DNA of 64,000 nucleotides, taken from Ampullaceana balthica (Eukaryota; Mollusca; Gastropoda; Lymnaeidae). Shown in pieces: positions 13,100-22,154 of this stretch. Within the stretch, counting starts at the first letter, position 1, and each line of letters begins with the position of its first letter. The notes beneath the pieces were generated by a model. It worked only from the letters and a program-made list of their open reading frames with translations, made no database searches and was not told the DNA's origin. The DNA is taken from positions 969,501 to 1,033,500 of the forward strand of contig CALYLW010000044.1 in the NCBI GenBank assembly GCA_944989445.1. The letters are read 5' to 3'. Both the position numbers and the translations under genes were made by a program.

Positions 13100-13690
13100 A
13101 GTTAACCCATTACCTGTATTTTGACATAAGTTATGAGGTGGGGAATGGGGAGGGAGGTTTCTATCGATAGCTGCACTCGGGTATCAGCCTTTGAGTGAGT
13201 ATCAGTTTCATTGGCAGGAGCCGATGAAGATTCAACTGCAGGTAAAAGGATCAGCAACAAAAAAATAATGGTTTTTAGGGCGCGTGGGAGACCCAGAGAT
13301 TTTGTTTAAGCTGTGATGGTGAGAAGGGTGATCTGGGGATGTAGGAGATGGCAGAATGGGCTCAGTACAGTAGTTAAAGGGAAATATAAGGGTTTAGGGT
13401 AAGAAAAACTGGAGTTTGGAGTAAAGGAATAGAGATGGCATGGTGAGGAGCAAGAAGAAAAGTGTAATATGTTTTTGACAATAAATTAGGGGAATAGAAA
13501 TTGAAAATGGTGTGAATGGGAAATTGGTTTTCTTAGCAACAAAGAAATAGAAACGGGAGTAATGGGAGTGAAAAGTGAATTTCTTCGATGATAGAAATAC
13601 TGATAGAAATACTGATAGAAATACTGATAGGTTTAGTGAAAGATTATAGGGCAATTTACATTTTCTTATCTTTGTTCAATGGGAGAATAT
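13100..13690. other. anonymous sequence with a short 12-13-bp repeat
   Basis: GATAGAAATACT is repeated three to four times at about 13590-13630. An 86-codon minus-strand frame (13394-13654) is low-complexity Phe/Leu/Ser and not a credible gene. Confidence 0.45.
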
Positions 13691-13878
13691 GATGTGATAT
13701 GTATGTAGGTGAGGCATCACATGATGTGATAAGTAAGTAGATGAGGCATCACATGATGTGATAAGTAAGTAGGAGAGGCATCACATGATGTGATAAGTAA
13801 GTAGGAGAGGCATCACATGATGTGATAAGTAAGTAGGAGAGGCATCACATGATGTGATAAGTAAGTAGGTGAGGCATC
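13691..13878. repeat. 32-bp minisatellite with an internal palindrome
   Basis: About six units of 32 bp each contain ATCACATGATGTGAT, a perfect 7-bp inverted repeat (ATCACAT/ATGTGAT) around one central G, followed by AAGTAAGTAGGAGAGGC. Every repeat could therefore form a small hairpin or bind a dimeric protein symmetrically. The sequence shows the symmetry; function is unknown. Confidence 0.9.
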
Positions 13879-14660
13879 TAGCAGTTGGTCTCAGTCTGTG
13901 GGATATGAAGTTGATCAGTTCACTGGCAAAGGTTTGCCTGCACCCCAACACTATCGGAGGTGTGGGTTGTACGCTGAAGGTTGAGAAAACAAGGTGAGCA
14001 TACTTTGGATTGAAAGAAATGTTTGCAGGTAAGACGTAAAGAAAAGGAGAAGTAGGCGAGCAGGTACTGATTTAAGAAAAGCCTGCTAAACCTCTCACTG
14101 TCTTCACAGAGGAGCGTGGGAAACAAAAAAATTGTTTAAACTTCAATGGAGGTAAAGGAAGAACATAATATACACGTGATTAGTGGATGCAGAGATCGGC
14201 TAAACTACGTACAGCGGTTTTAAATTGTCATAAAAACAACTGGAAGGGGTGGCGAGGCAGACTGCTAACAAGTGTACCGCTGGGGGGGGGACCGTATGCC
14301 ATCACACGTCATATTAGACATTAAAAAGAAGAATGCTTATTTATGGAAATTATGAAGTAAACATGGGAAAAAAGAAAGAAACGAAATTCATGATAATCTA
14401 ATCCTCACACATCTTCTTCTGCTTTTTTTTTAAAAAAAAATTAAAATCGAGCTCGTTGTTAATAGCACAATTTAAGAAATAAAGATACATCTTTAAGTTT
14501 TTAAGAATATTTCTAAGGGAGAGGAAAATGACTTTTGGGGGGAGGGGGGATTTTTTAATCTATTTTCAAATAGAATTTATTGACCTTTTTAAACACCGTT
14601 GTTAAATTTATCTTCAATTAAAAATAATAACTATACGAATAACTAGCCAATAACTCTTGC
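13879..14660. other. anonymous sequence
   Basis: I see no gene. Homopolymer runs occur at about 14280 (G) and 14420 (T/A). Confidence 0.4.
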
Positions 14661-14975
14661 TAATAAATGTTTACTAATAACTAAAACTAGGAATAACTAT
14701 AGCCAATAAATGTTTACTAATAACTAAAACTAGGAATAACTATAGCCAATAAATGTTTACTAATAACTAAAACTACGAATAACTATAGCCAATAAATGTT
14801 TACTAATAACTAAAACTAGGAATAACTATAGCCAATAAATGTTTACTAATAACTAAAACTAGGAATAACTATAGCCAATAAATGTTTACTAATAACTAAA
14901 ACTAGGAATAACTATAGCCAAAAAATGTTTACTAACAACTAAAACTAGGAATAACTACAGACAAGAAATGTTTAC
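14661..14975. repeat. 43-bp minisatellite, about 7 units
   Basis: The AT-rich unit contains GGAATAACTATAGCCAATAA and ATGTTTACTAATAAC, repeated every 43 bp. Copies diverge slightly at the right end. Confidence 0.9.
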
Positions 14976-15299
14976 TTTTAATTTGAGCATATCTTTGAAC
15001 TATCACGCGAACATATAATTATTTTAATGTGTAATTACATAATAAAATATTTAGAGAAACTTAGCAAAGTTACTTTCAGTTTTTAACCGCCAATGAGATC
15101 ACATACAAAATAATAGTGCCTATTCACCAGAGCGCATAACTTATTTATTGAATAAAATATTGAACATTATCTTGTATATGTATGTAAGTACATGTACATA
15201 TATTAAAGCTTTTCATGTATGTTGTCCTTATACAAATCTTTTGTGGATATTTTATTTGAAAGCTTTATAAGGTCCAACGCTGGATGAAGGCTGTAAAAA
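14976..15299. other. anonymous AT-rich sequence
   Basis: Nothing is recognised between the 43-bp array and the degenerate repeat block to its right. Confidence 0.4.
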
Positions 15300-15680
15300 A
15301 ATGGTGGTTAAATTGGTTTATAAAAGTTGCTGGAATAAGTATTGGTTGAAGCAGCTGGTTGAAATGTTGGCCCAAACAGTTTGATTAAGTTGTGAATAAA
15401 TGGTGGTTAACGTAGTTGGTTAAAGTCAAGTGGATGTATAAAGTCTTTGTAAGATAGCTAGTCGGGGTAGTGGTTGAAGTAGGGGCTAAAGTGGTTGAAG
15501 TAGGGGCTAAAGTGGTTCAAAGTGGATGTATAAAGTCTTTGTAAGATAGCTAGTCGGGGTAGTGGTTGAAGTAGGGGCTAAAGCGGTTCAAAGTGAATGG
15601 CAGTTATGGTGGTTAACTTTACTGGTTAACGAAAGGTTAAAGTAGCTAATTAAATTATGGTGTTAAAGTTGCTAATAAAA
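15300..15680. repeat. degenerate TGGTTRAAGT-rich block with two long copies
   Basis: Motifs like GTGGTTGAAGTAGG recur irregularly. A longer segment beginning GTGGATGTATAAAGTC is present twice, near 15430 and 15522, and extends over TAGTCGGGGTAGTGG. The pattern looks like an old decayed minisatellite with a local re-duplication. Confidence 0.7.
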
Positions 15681-15686
15681 TGTGTG

Positions 15687-15784
15687 TCTATATATTAGCT
15701 TATCAATGACACAGCTATATATTAGCTTCTCAAAGACGCGGCTACATATTTAGCTTCTCAATGATGCGGCTATATATTAGCTTA
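15687..15784. repeat. about 30-bp minisatellite, 3-4 units
   Basis: TATATTAGCTTMTCAAWGAC plus RCRGC is repeated three to four times with substitutions. Confidence 0.8.
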
Positions 15785-16376
15785 CGTTTCTATATTAAGA
15801 GGTCGCTACGACACTGGCTTTTTTACATGCGTTTATTTGAAAGGCACAGTTCGTCCGTGCACTTTTATTAAATCTCGTAATAAATTTTTCACCCTCTTCC
15901 CAAGATCCAAATGAATTGAAATTGCGCTCATTTATCGAGTTCAGATGTCACTGAACAAGTTGATGACATTCTGTGAATTAGTTTCATCGTTTAACTTTAC
16001 AATGACATAATTTATATTGTTTCACAAACACGCTGGCAATAGTAGTCGAGTGTTAGTCTCCAGAGCTAGGAGCCGGAGTTTAAATAACAGTTATCCACCG
16101 CGAGTCAAAGTTAATTTTCTGTATTATTCTTTTCATTGCGTTTTAATAAAAGGCGGATTTTTCTGTAAAACGGCACTGTCGATAGGGCAAGTTATCTGTG
16201 GCCCTTTTACCACTTACGATGATCGAGCTTCAAGCGTTTTCGCCACATCGGATTTGGTTGCCGTGCTGATACTAACAAGGAATGATATCTAGCAATACAA
16301 GCAAGAAAGTACGGTCTATCTTTGTATTACAAGTACGTAGCTAATAAATATGCATGGGTAAAATTAATTCGGAGAT
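15785..16376. other. anonymous sequence
   Basis: A 91-codon plus-strand frame (16017-16292) has no recognisable domain. Nothing else was seen. Confidence 0.4.
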
Positions 16377-16432
16377 CTTATCGTATCTGTTACAGACGCT
16401 CCTTTTATACAGAAGATTATTGTGTCTTACGC
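16377..16432 (-). mobile_element. 5'-truncated SINE fragment
   Basis: TTACAGACGCTCCTTTTATA and AGAAGATTATTGTGTC match, inverted, the 3' end of the SINE copies at 9014-9278 and 56701-56973. In those copies the forward strand reads ATCTTCTGCATAGAAGGAGC. The adjacent CTTATC corresponds to the GATAAG tail. Only the last 50-odd bases are present, as expected of a truncated insertion. Confidence 0.75.
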
Positions 16433-16972
16433 TTATCCTTGGTTTGTGTCTAGTTCTGCATTTTTATTAGAGTCTTAAATGATAGAGTCTTAAATGTTGA
16501 TAAAGTGCTGGTTTTCCTGGTTTCTTCATGCGACCCATTCCACGCCCGAATTCCGGACGGGAAGAAAGAGAATTTGTATGTGTTTGTTCTTGCATACGGA
16601 ATAAGAAAACTGTATTAATCCTTAGGTCTATCTGAGGGACATACTAAGCTATCTTTGTGTTGTATTTCTAAATAAGAATGAACTGCAATATCTATTAAGA
16701 GCAACAAAGCCCGTCCATGGACGGTCCGTCACCGTTCGGTAGCATGTTGTAATTCCCCTCCAACAGCCGTCTCGACCGGCATTACATGTGCATCGCGTCA
16801 AAAATACTATTCATTATAGTTAAAATAAATAACTCGTAAAAACAGAGCTTTTGAATATAAATCCCAACGAGCATAACTCAAAATAAAGTCTTGGAAGAAA
16901 TACTGCACCAAAAATAACTCGTTTTTAACGTCCGCGTAAATGGCGTAAACGTGTTTAATATGATTGGCTGTA
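16433..16972. other. anonymous sequence; insertion site of the LTR element at its right end
   Basis: No gene is seen. The last bases, GGAGT at 16973-16977, are the left copy of the target-site duplication of the LTR retrotransposon. Confidence 0.5.
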
Positions 16973-16977
16973 GGAGT

Positions 16978-17503
16978 TGTTAGGGTCTCATTTGTTGGTG
17001 GGTTATTGCTTGCTCGCCGCCGCATGCACACAAGAAATGACACCAGATTTGGGTACAAGTCACTGTTTATTCTGCTATGTACAATTGTATAAACTGGCGG
17101 TCCCGCCTAGACATCAAATACATCTATCTGCAAATGGCTTAATATTCGAGCATGCCCTCGGTCCGACTCGACCATCCTGGGCCCACGCTCAAGTCCTCTT
17201 ACAGCCACACGTATACACACGAAGTCTCTAAGTCCGACTCGGTCCGAGTCCACTCCGTGTTACTATCACTACCCGGTCTATCACAGACCGTTCCGTCTCC
17301 ACAACTCTGCGCCAACTAACTAACTCCACTCAGCTCGTCCCTTTTAACCCCCCCCAAACTGGTCTCGATTGACCCTGGCGTGTCCTCTGTCATACCCCGT
17401 GTGACCAGAAGTTCGCTCAGACATCATTAAGACATATTCTCGTGACAGGAGTTCACTCCCAGTCAACAAGCATTCACTCCCAGTGATTCTCATACCCCTG
17501 ACA
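16978..17503 (-). repeat. 3' LTR (526 bp)
   Basis: It is identical to the 5' LTR by my reading except for one extra A after the C8 run (about 17356-17358). The neighbouring GGAGT at 16973-16977 is the target duplication. Confidence 0.96.
17066..17071 (-). terminator. poly(A) signal in the 3' LTR
   Basis: TTTATT on the plus strand is AATAAA on the minus strand, inside the LTR. The same signal is at 24121-24126 in the 5' LTR. It is the likely cleavage signal for the element transcript. Confidence 0.55.
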
Positions 17504-17521
17504 TGTCCCCCCTCTTCCCTT
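17504..17521 (-). promoter_or_regulatory. polypurine tract
   Basis: On the minus strand AAGGGAAGAGGGGGGACA directly abuts the 3' LTR. A purine run in this place is the standard primer for plus-strand DNA synthesis. Confidence 0.85.
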
Positions 17522-18857
17522 AGATTCTACTACCGTGTAGAATCTTATATTTACAACATCAATAAAACAACAGTCAGGGTATGGAATCACTGTCCTTTCA
17601 CAACCACTCACAACACATCTTGAAAATCATGAAAATTTCTAATAATAGTCACAGAATAACATCGTGTTCACCCATATCGTGGACACTTTCTCATCAATGC
17701 ATTTCATGGTTAAATATTTACATATCAATTCTAAAAAATCTTAGAAATTAGACCACAAAAAACATGATAAGTATGTACAAATGCAAGGTTGAATACATGA
17801 GAATGTTATCTGTAACAACCTGCCCTGAAAATTAATCATACGCACGAAACATTGGTATTAAGTCTAACCATCAATCCAATTCTAGTGCTTTTCCCATCAT
17901 GGGCTTATACGGAACAGTCATTGTTCTCCTATGTATCTTTAACTGTCCCCATAGCGGGACCCTGTACGGACAGTCCTTGTCCTTCTACGTATCTTTAACG
18001 TCCCCATAGCGGGACCCTTTATATATATTTATTGTCCCCATTGCAGGACACTTTATGTATTTTTATTGTCCCCATAGCGGGACATTTTATAACCCTCTTT
18101 TACTTGGTTATAAGTTTAAACGTTTATCATGATCATACATTGATATTCATCACAATATTATCAAAGCAAATTCAATCATAAATAGTCAATGCATAATCAT
18201 CAATATCACAACATTATTTTCAGCAGAACATATCAACAATACATATCCTTATCAAGAATGTCCTGATTATCTCCAGGGCGAACCATTTCTTATATCATTA
18301 CCCCAATGGCCATGACCCTCAAAATACGTCATCAATACCCAGTATAGTACTGGTACCCAGGACACATCAATACATGTTATAAAAAAATGACACGAGGTCA
18401 CCTGGACCCCGCAAGTTCTAACAAAAACACCTTATTATCTCTTATCATAGTTATAAACAAAAAAAACACATCATCTTGAAAAAGAAATCATAGTTAACAC
18501 AACAACCAAATCATCATCATAACAAAAATCATATTCATGTACATCAATACACAGGCCCAAAAAATTTATAACATTGAAAAAAAAATCATAGCCATTGTAT
18601 TTGAGGGTGGGATATTAAGTTTGTCCTTAACTCGTGTTAAAGTAACTTTGACCTCAATTGGATTGTACTAGTTGACCCCTCGCGGTCCCCCTTGTGTCTA
18701 TTAATACACTTGTGTAACTGAGTCATGTTGCCCTGCTATGAAGGTCGTAATCGTCGCCTGTGTTCCTCAATTCAAAACAGTACACTGCTGATCACGTGTC
18801 CTTGTCTGTTTATTCCCGTGTAGTCATATCTGACCGTTTCTATGTCACTGTCTTTCC
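17522..18857 (-). other. 3' untranslated region of the LTR retrotransposon
   Basis: About 1.34 kb lie between the pol stop and the polypurine tract and contain no usable frame. The region is AT-rich with several A runs. It contains the hairpin cluster listed separately. An envelope gene could sit here in related elements, but no trace is seen. Confidence 0.7.
17945..18083. repeat. four hairpin motifs in the retrotransposon 3' region
   Basis: GTCCCCATAGCGGGAC occurs at 17945-17960, 18000-18015 and 18068-18083, with a variant GTCCCCATTGCAGGAC at 18034-18049. Each is a 5-bp inverted repeat (GTCCC/GGGAC) around a 6-base loop; the variant has one mismatch in the stem. The spacing is 55, 34 and 34 bp. 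Confidence 0.85.
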
Positions 18858-21800
18858 TTATTCCCTCCCCTCCAGTCTAGACAAACAATCCGCTATGACA
18901 TTTTCTTCGCCCTTGATGTACTGGACATCAAACTTAAACTCCTGGAGTATTAGTGACCACCTTGTTATTCTCGAGTTGGTGTACGTTGTTGTATTCAAAT
19001 ATTTTAATGCTTGGTGGTCGCATTGTAGGATAAACTGTGACCCTAGTAAATAATATGATAATTTTTGGACAGCCCATATTATTGCTAAACATTCTCTCTC
19101 GATAGTGGAATATCTCGTTTCTCTTTCCATCAATTTCCTACTTATAAATTTGACTGGGTGTAGAGTGTTGTTTCTGGATTGTAACAAGCACGCCCCTATA
19201 CCTTTCATCGACGCGTCTGTTCTCACTATAAATGTTCTGTTATTGTCAGGTAATATTAATATGGGCTCGCTACTCAGCCACTTCTGGATTCTGTCTAGCG
19301 ACTGTTGGCATTCATTTGTCCAGCGGATCTTGTTTGGTTGACCTTTTCTTGTAAGGTCTGTTAGGGGTGCCGTTAGGGTTGAAAAGTTTGGTATAAATTT
19401 GTTGTAGTATGATATGAGACCCACTAAACTTCTAACCTGTTTTTTCGTGGTAGGCCTCTCTAGTTTCAAAACTTTCTGTACGTTATCACTCTCGGGTTTC
19501 AGTAGTCCTCCTCCTATTCTGTGTCCCAAAAAATTAATGGACTTTTTCCCGATCTCCATTTTCCCTGGTTTTACTGTAAATCCCGCTTCTTTCAGGGTTT
19601 CAAAAACTTGCCTAAGTGTCTTGATGTGTGTCTCCCAGTCCTCTGTATGCACACATATGTCATCAAAGTACGTCTCTACCTTATCTAAGTGACCGAAGAG
19701 TTTCCTCATTATTCTGTTAAATGTTGCCGGGGCAGTTGATAGTCCGAAGGGCATGTATTTAAATTGATATAGGGCATCGGGCCCTTGGAACGCTGTATAT
19801 TCCTGGCTATCTTTTTGCAGGGGTATTTGCCAGTAGCCCTTGGTTAAATCTAACTTACTGAAATATCTTGAATGTGTCATGTTGTTCAGTATATCCTCTG
19901 GGTTTGGGATGACTTCAGCTACGGTTCTCGTTATCTTATTCAGTTTTCTGTAGTCGACGCACGTGCGTACTGAGCCATCTTTCTTTTTTATCAGGACTAA
20001 GGGCGAAGAATAGGGTGATTTTGATTCTTCTATGATCCCCAACTTTAACATTAGATTGATCTCTTCTTTTAATTTCCCTGCCATGTGTGACGGGATTGTG
20101 TACGGTTTTAAGGTTATTGGCTTCTTGTTCACGAGTTTGATTATATGTTCGCCTACTGTTGTTTTCCCTGGGATGTCGGAGATCACCTCTGTGAATTCTT
20201 CTACCATCTTTTTTATTTCGTCTTTTTGTGCTCTCTCTAAGTCATTATTAATATCTAGCTCAGAGTGCTTGTCTTTTACCTCTATTGTGGGTACAACAAA
20301 TTCTTCCCCCTCTCCGTTGTCCTCAGTTATTACTACTGCTGCCCCGCCGTGCGTAATGTTCTCATTGTTATCAACCCCGATGCTCTGACGATTTCTCTCC
20401 ATAAACCTGGTTACTCTGTTGAGGTGGTAAATTTTTTTCCGATTTCCCTTTTTTATCTCCACATTGTATTTTGAAAGTACTTTGGTCACTTCATAAGGGC
20501 CCTCTGAATATAATGCCAATTTTTTCCCTCTTTTCGGATTTAGGAGTAATACTTTGTCTCCTACATGAATGTCTCTCTTTACTGTCTGTCGGTCATAGTA
20601 CGTCTTATTCTTGACCGTCTGTGCTACTGTGTTCGCTCTCGCCTTTTCCAGCCCTGTTTTTAATTTATTTCTTAATTCAATAATATAATCGTACGTACTA
20701 TTTATCTCATCTGCGGTGCTTTCATGTGTAAATATAGTTCTCAATATTGCCATCGGCCCTCTCACCTTCCTGCCGAACATTAACTCATAAGGTGAGATTA
20801 ATGTGGTTTCATTGGGAACTTCCCTATATGCGAATAGCACCGACTGTAATACAGTATCCCAGTTATCTAACCCTTCTGTAACTACTTTCCGTAGCATCGT
20901 CTTTAGTGTTCCATTTAATCTTTCCACCATTCCATTGGACTGGGGATGATAAATGGATGAGTGGCTGATCTTGATGTTAAGCATTTTGCACACCTGCACG
21001 TACAATTCAGACGAGAATTGGGGTCCGTTGTCCGACAAAATTTCCTCAGGGAATCCCATTCTAGTGAAGATTGAGTATAAAGCTTCACATATGTCCTCTG
21101 CAGTGACTTTCTTTAATGGTACTGCCTCCGGCCACCGGGTAGCCATATCAATTAGCGTCAGGATGTACCTATTCCTGTTATTGGTCATTGGTAGAGGTCC
21201 CACTATGTCTATCGCAACTTTCTTAAATGGTGCTCCAATTATTTGCATGTACCCGAGTTCTATCGGCTTAATCTTCCCTGGCGGTCGAGCCTTCTGGCAT
21301 ATTGGACATGTCTTAACATATTCCGTGATGTCTTTGTTCATTTTTGGCCAAAAAAACTCTGACGTTATGATATGTTTTGTTTTCCTGACTGACCTATGTC
21401 CCGCTAGTGCTGATTCGTGTGCATTCTGGAGGATAATCCCCCGACTCTCAAACGGAATTACTAGTTTGTCATCGATCTTGTTGTTCGTATTGTTTGTAAA
21501 TTTCCTATATAAATAACCATTTCTCATATGAAATGTAATTTTCCCTTGCTTTGTTTGCTCTACTTCTTTATTCTTAGCTTTCTCCCAGTACTTTCCTAGT
21601 TCTGGGTCCTTTTCTTGTTCCCACTTCACGTTTTTATTTTCCGGTATTATTGACATTTTGTTATTGGCTATTTCTGTATTTAGTACATTTTCGTTGTCTC
21701 TCTTCCTTTGTGCTCTTGTTATGACATTCCCATGGTGGCGGACCGCCTCTCTATCTTCCCCCACATTTCCTATTATGAGGTCCGCCACTGGGTCGTCGAA

Positions 21801-22121
21801 TAGTGCCGCTAGCACTACCCCTTTTACATACTGAGTATCGATTTCGATATACGCTGTCGGGTATTCTATAACTGCTCCATCTATCAGTCGTAGTTTATAA
21901 ATTGTATTTGTTATCTGATGTCTATTAACTAAACTTTTCCTGCACCCGATGATGGTACAGCCTGTGTCTCGGAGTACGGATACTTCTTTCCCCCCTAATT
22001 TTCCTCTTTCTAAGTATAATACACCTGTCGATTTTCTTTCGATGTCTTCTGCGATGTTTATGTAGTGTACATTCCTTGTTTGTGGCCTCAACTTATTTTT
22101 ATTATTGCGTCCTACCCCCAT
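18858..22121 (-). CDS. pol: Pol polyprotein (protease-integrase-RT-RNase H)
   Basis: There are 1087 residues from the first ATG, with the frame open in gag phase back to 22151. The domains in order are as follows. An aspartic protease has DTG at 52-54. The integrase has an HHCC zinc motif (H235, H242, C272, C275), a DD35E core (D305, D364, E400) and a GPY/F module at 541. The reverse transcriptase starts near residue 690, with VDYRKLN at 722-728, KLDLTKGYW with D758, and the catalytic YFDD at 818-821. RNase H has acidic residues near D969, E1008 and D1035 and ends with ADCLSR at 1077-1082. All catalytic residues I can place are present. The protein would process Gag-Pol, copy the RNA to DNA in the particle and integrate it in the nucleus. 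Normal Ty3/gypsy order is RT-RNase H-integrase, so integrase before RT marks the GMR1-type arrangement. No chromodomain and no envelope were seen. It is probably made only as a Gag-Pol readthrough product. Confidence 0.95.
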   Translation of the reverse strand: MGVGRNNKNKLRPQTRNVHYINIAEDIERKSTGVLYLERGKLGGKEVSVLRDTGCTIIGCRKSLVNRHQITNTIYKLRLIDGAVIEYPTAYIEIDTQYVKGVVLAALFDDPVADLIIGNVGEDREAVRHHGNVITRAQRKRDNENVLNTEIANNKMSIIPENKNVKWEQEKDPELGKYWEKAKNKEVEQTKQGKITFHMRNGYLYRKFTNNTNNKIDDKLVIPFESRGIILQNAHESALAGHRSVRKTKHIITSEFFWPKMNKDITEYVKTCPICQKARPPGKIKPIELGYMQIIGAPFKKVAIDIVGPLPMTNNRNRYILTLIDMATRWPEAVPLKKVTAEDICEALYSIFTRMGFPEEILSDNGPQFSSELYVQVCKMLNIKISHSSIYHPQSNGMVERLNGTLKTMLRKVVTEGLDNWDTVLQSVLFAYREVPNETTLISPYELMFGRKVRGPMAILRTIFTHESTADEINSTYDYIIELRNKLKTGLEKARANTVAQTVKNKTYYDRQTVKRDIHVGDKVLLLNPKRGKKLALYSEGPYEVTKVLSKYNVEIKKGNRKKIYHLNRVTRFMERNRQSIGVDNNENITHGGAAVVITEDNGEGEEFVVPTIEVKDKHSELDINNDLERAQKDEIKKMVEEFTEVISDIPGKTTVGEHIIKLVNKKPITLKPYTIPSHMAGKLKEEINLMLKLGIIEESKSPYSSPLVLIKKKDGSVRTCVDYRKLNKITRTVAEVIPNPEDILNNMTHSRYFSKLDLTKGYWQIPLQKDSQEYTAFQGPDALYQFKYMPFGLSTAPATFNRIMRKLFGHLDKVETYFDDICVHTEDWETHIKTLRQVFETLKEAGFTVKPGKMEIGKKSINFLGHRIGGGLLKPESDNVQKVLKLERPTTKKQVRSLVGLISYYNKFIPNFSTLTAPLTDLTRKGQPNKIRWTNECQQSLDRIQKWLSSEPILILPDNNRTFIVRTDASMKGIGACLLQSRNNTLHPVKFISRKLMERETRYSTIERECLAIIWAVQKLSYYLLGSQFILQCDHQALKYLNTTTYTNSRITRWSLILQEFKFDVQYIKGEENVIADCLSRLEGRE

Positions 22122-22147
22122 TCTTCCCCGTTCGCCATTCTGCCTTC

Positions 22148-22154
22148 CTAGTCA
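22148..22154 (-). promoter_or_regulatory. gag stop codon in a readthrough context (UGA CUAG)
   Basis: On the minus strand the gag end reads ATG AAG TGA CTA GGA. The 11 codons from CTA to the first pol ATG (22121) are open and in the same frame. UGA followed by CUAG is an established context that promotes stop-codon readthrough in animal genes and some viruses. Readthrough would yield Gag-Pol, with Gag alone in excess. The alternative is that TGA arose from a CGA arginine codon by CpG mutation in this copy, making it a fresh defect. Only other copies can decide. Confidence 0.65.

Noticed and set aside
14661..14975. CRISPR or telomeric repeat
   Set aside because: No spacers, and the unit is unlike any telomere repeat; it is an ordinary minisatellite.
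16977..17231. 84-codon plus-strand frame also found at 24032-24286
   Set aside because: It lies within the LTR, antisense to the element, and appears twice only because the LTR is duplicated.
17522..18857. Envelope gene of an errantivirus-like element
   Set aside because: No open frame, signal peptide or membrane segment in either strand of this stretch.
20953..21516. 187-codon plus-strand frame
   Set aside because: Antisense shadow of the integrase region of pol.
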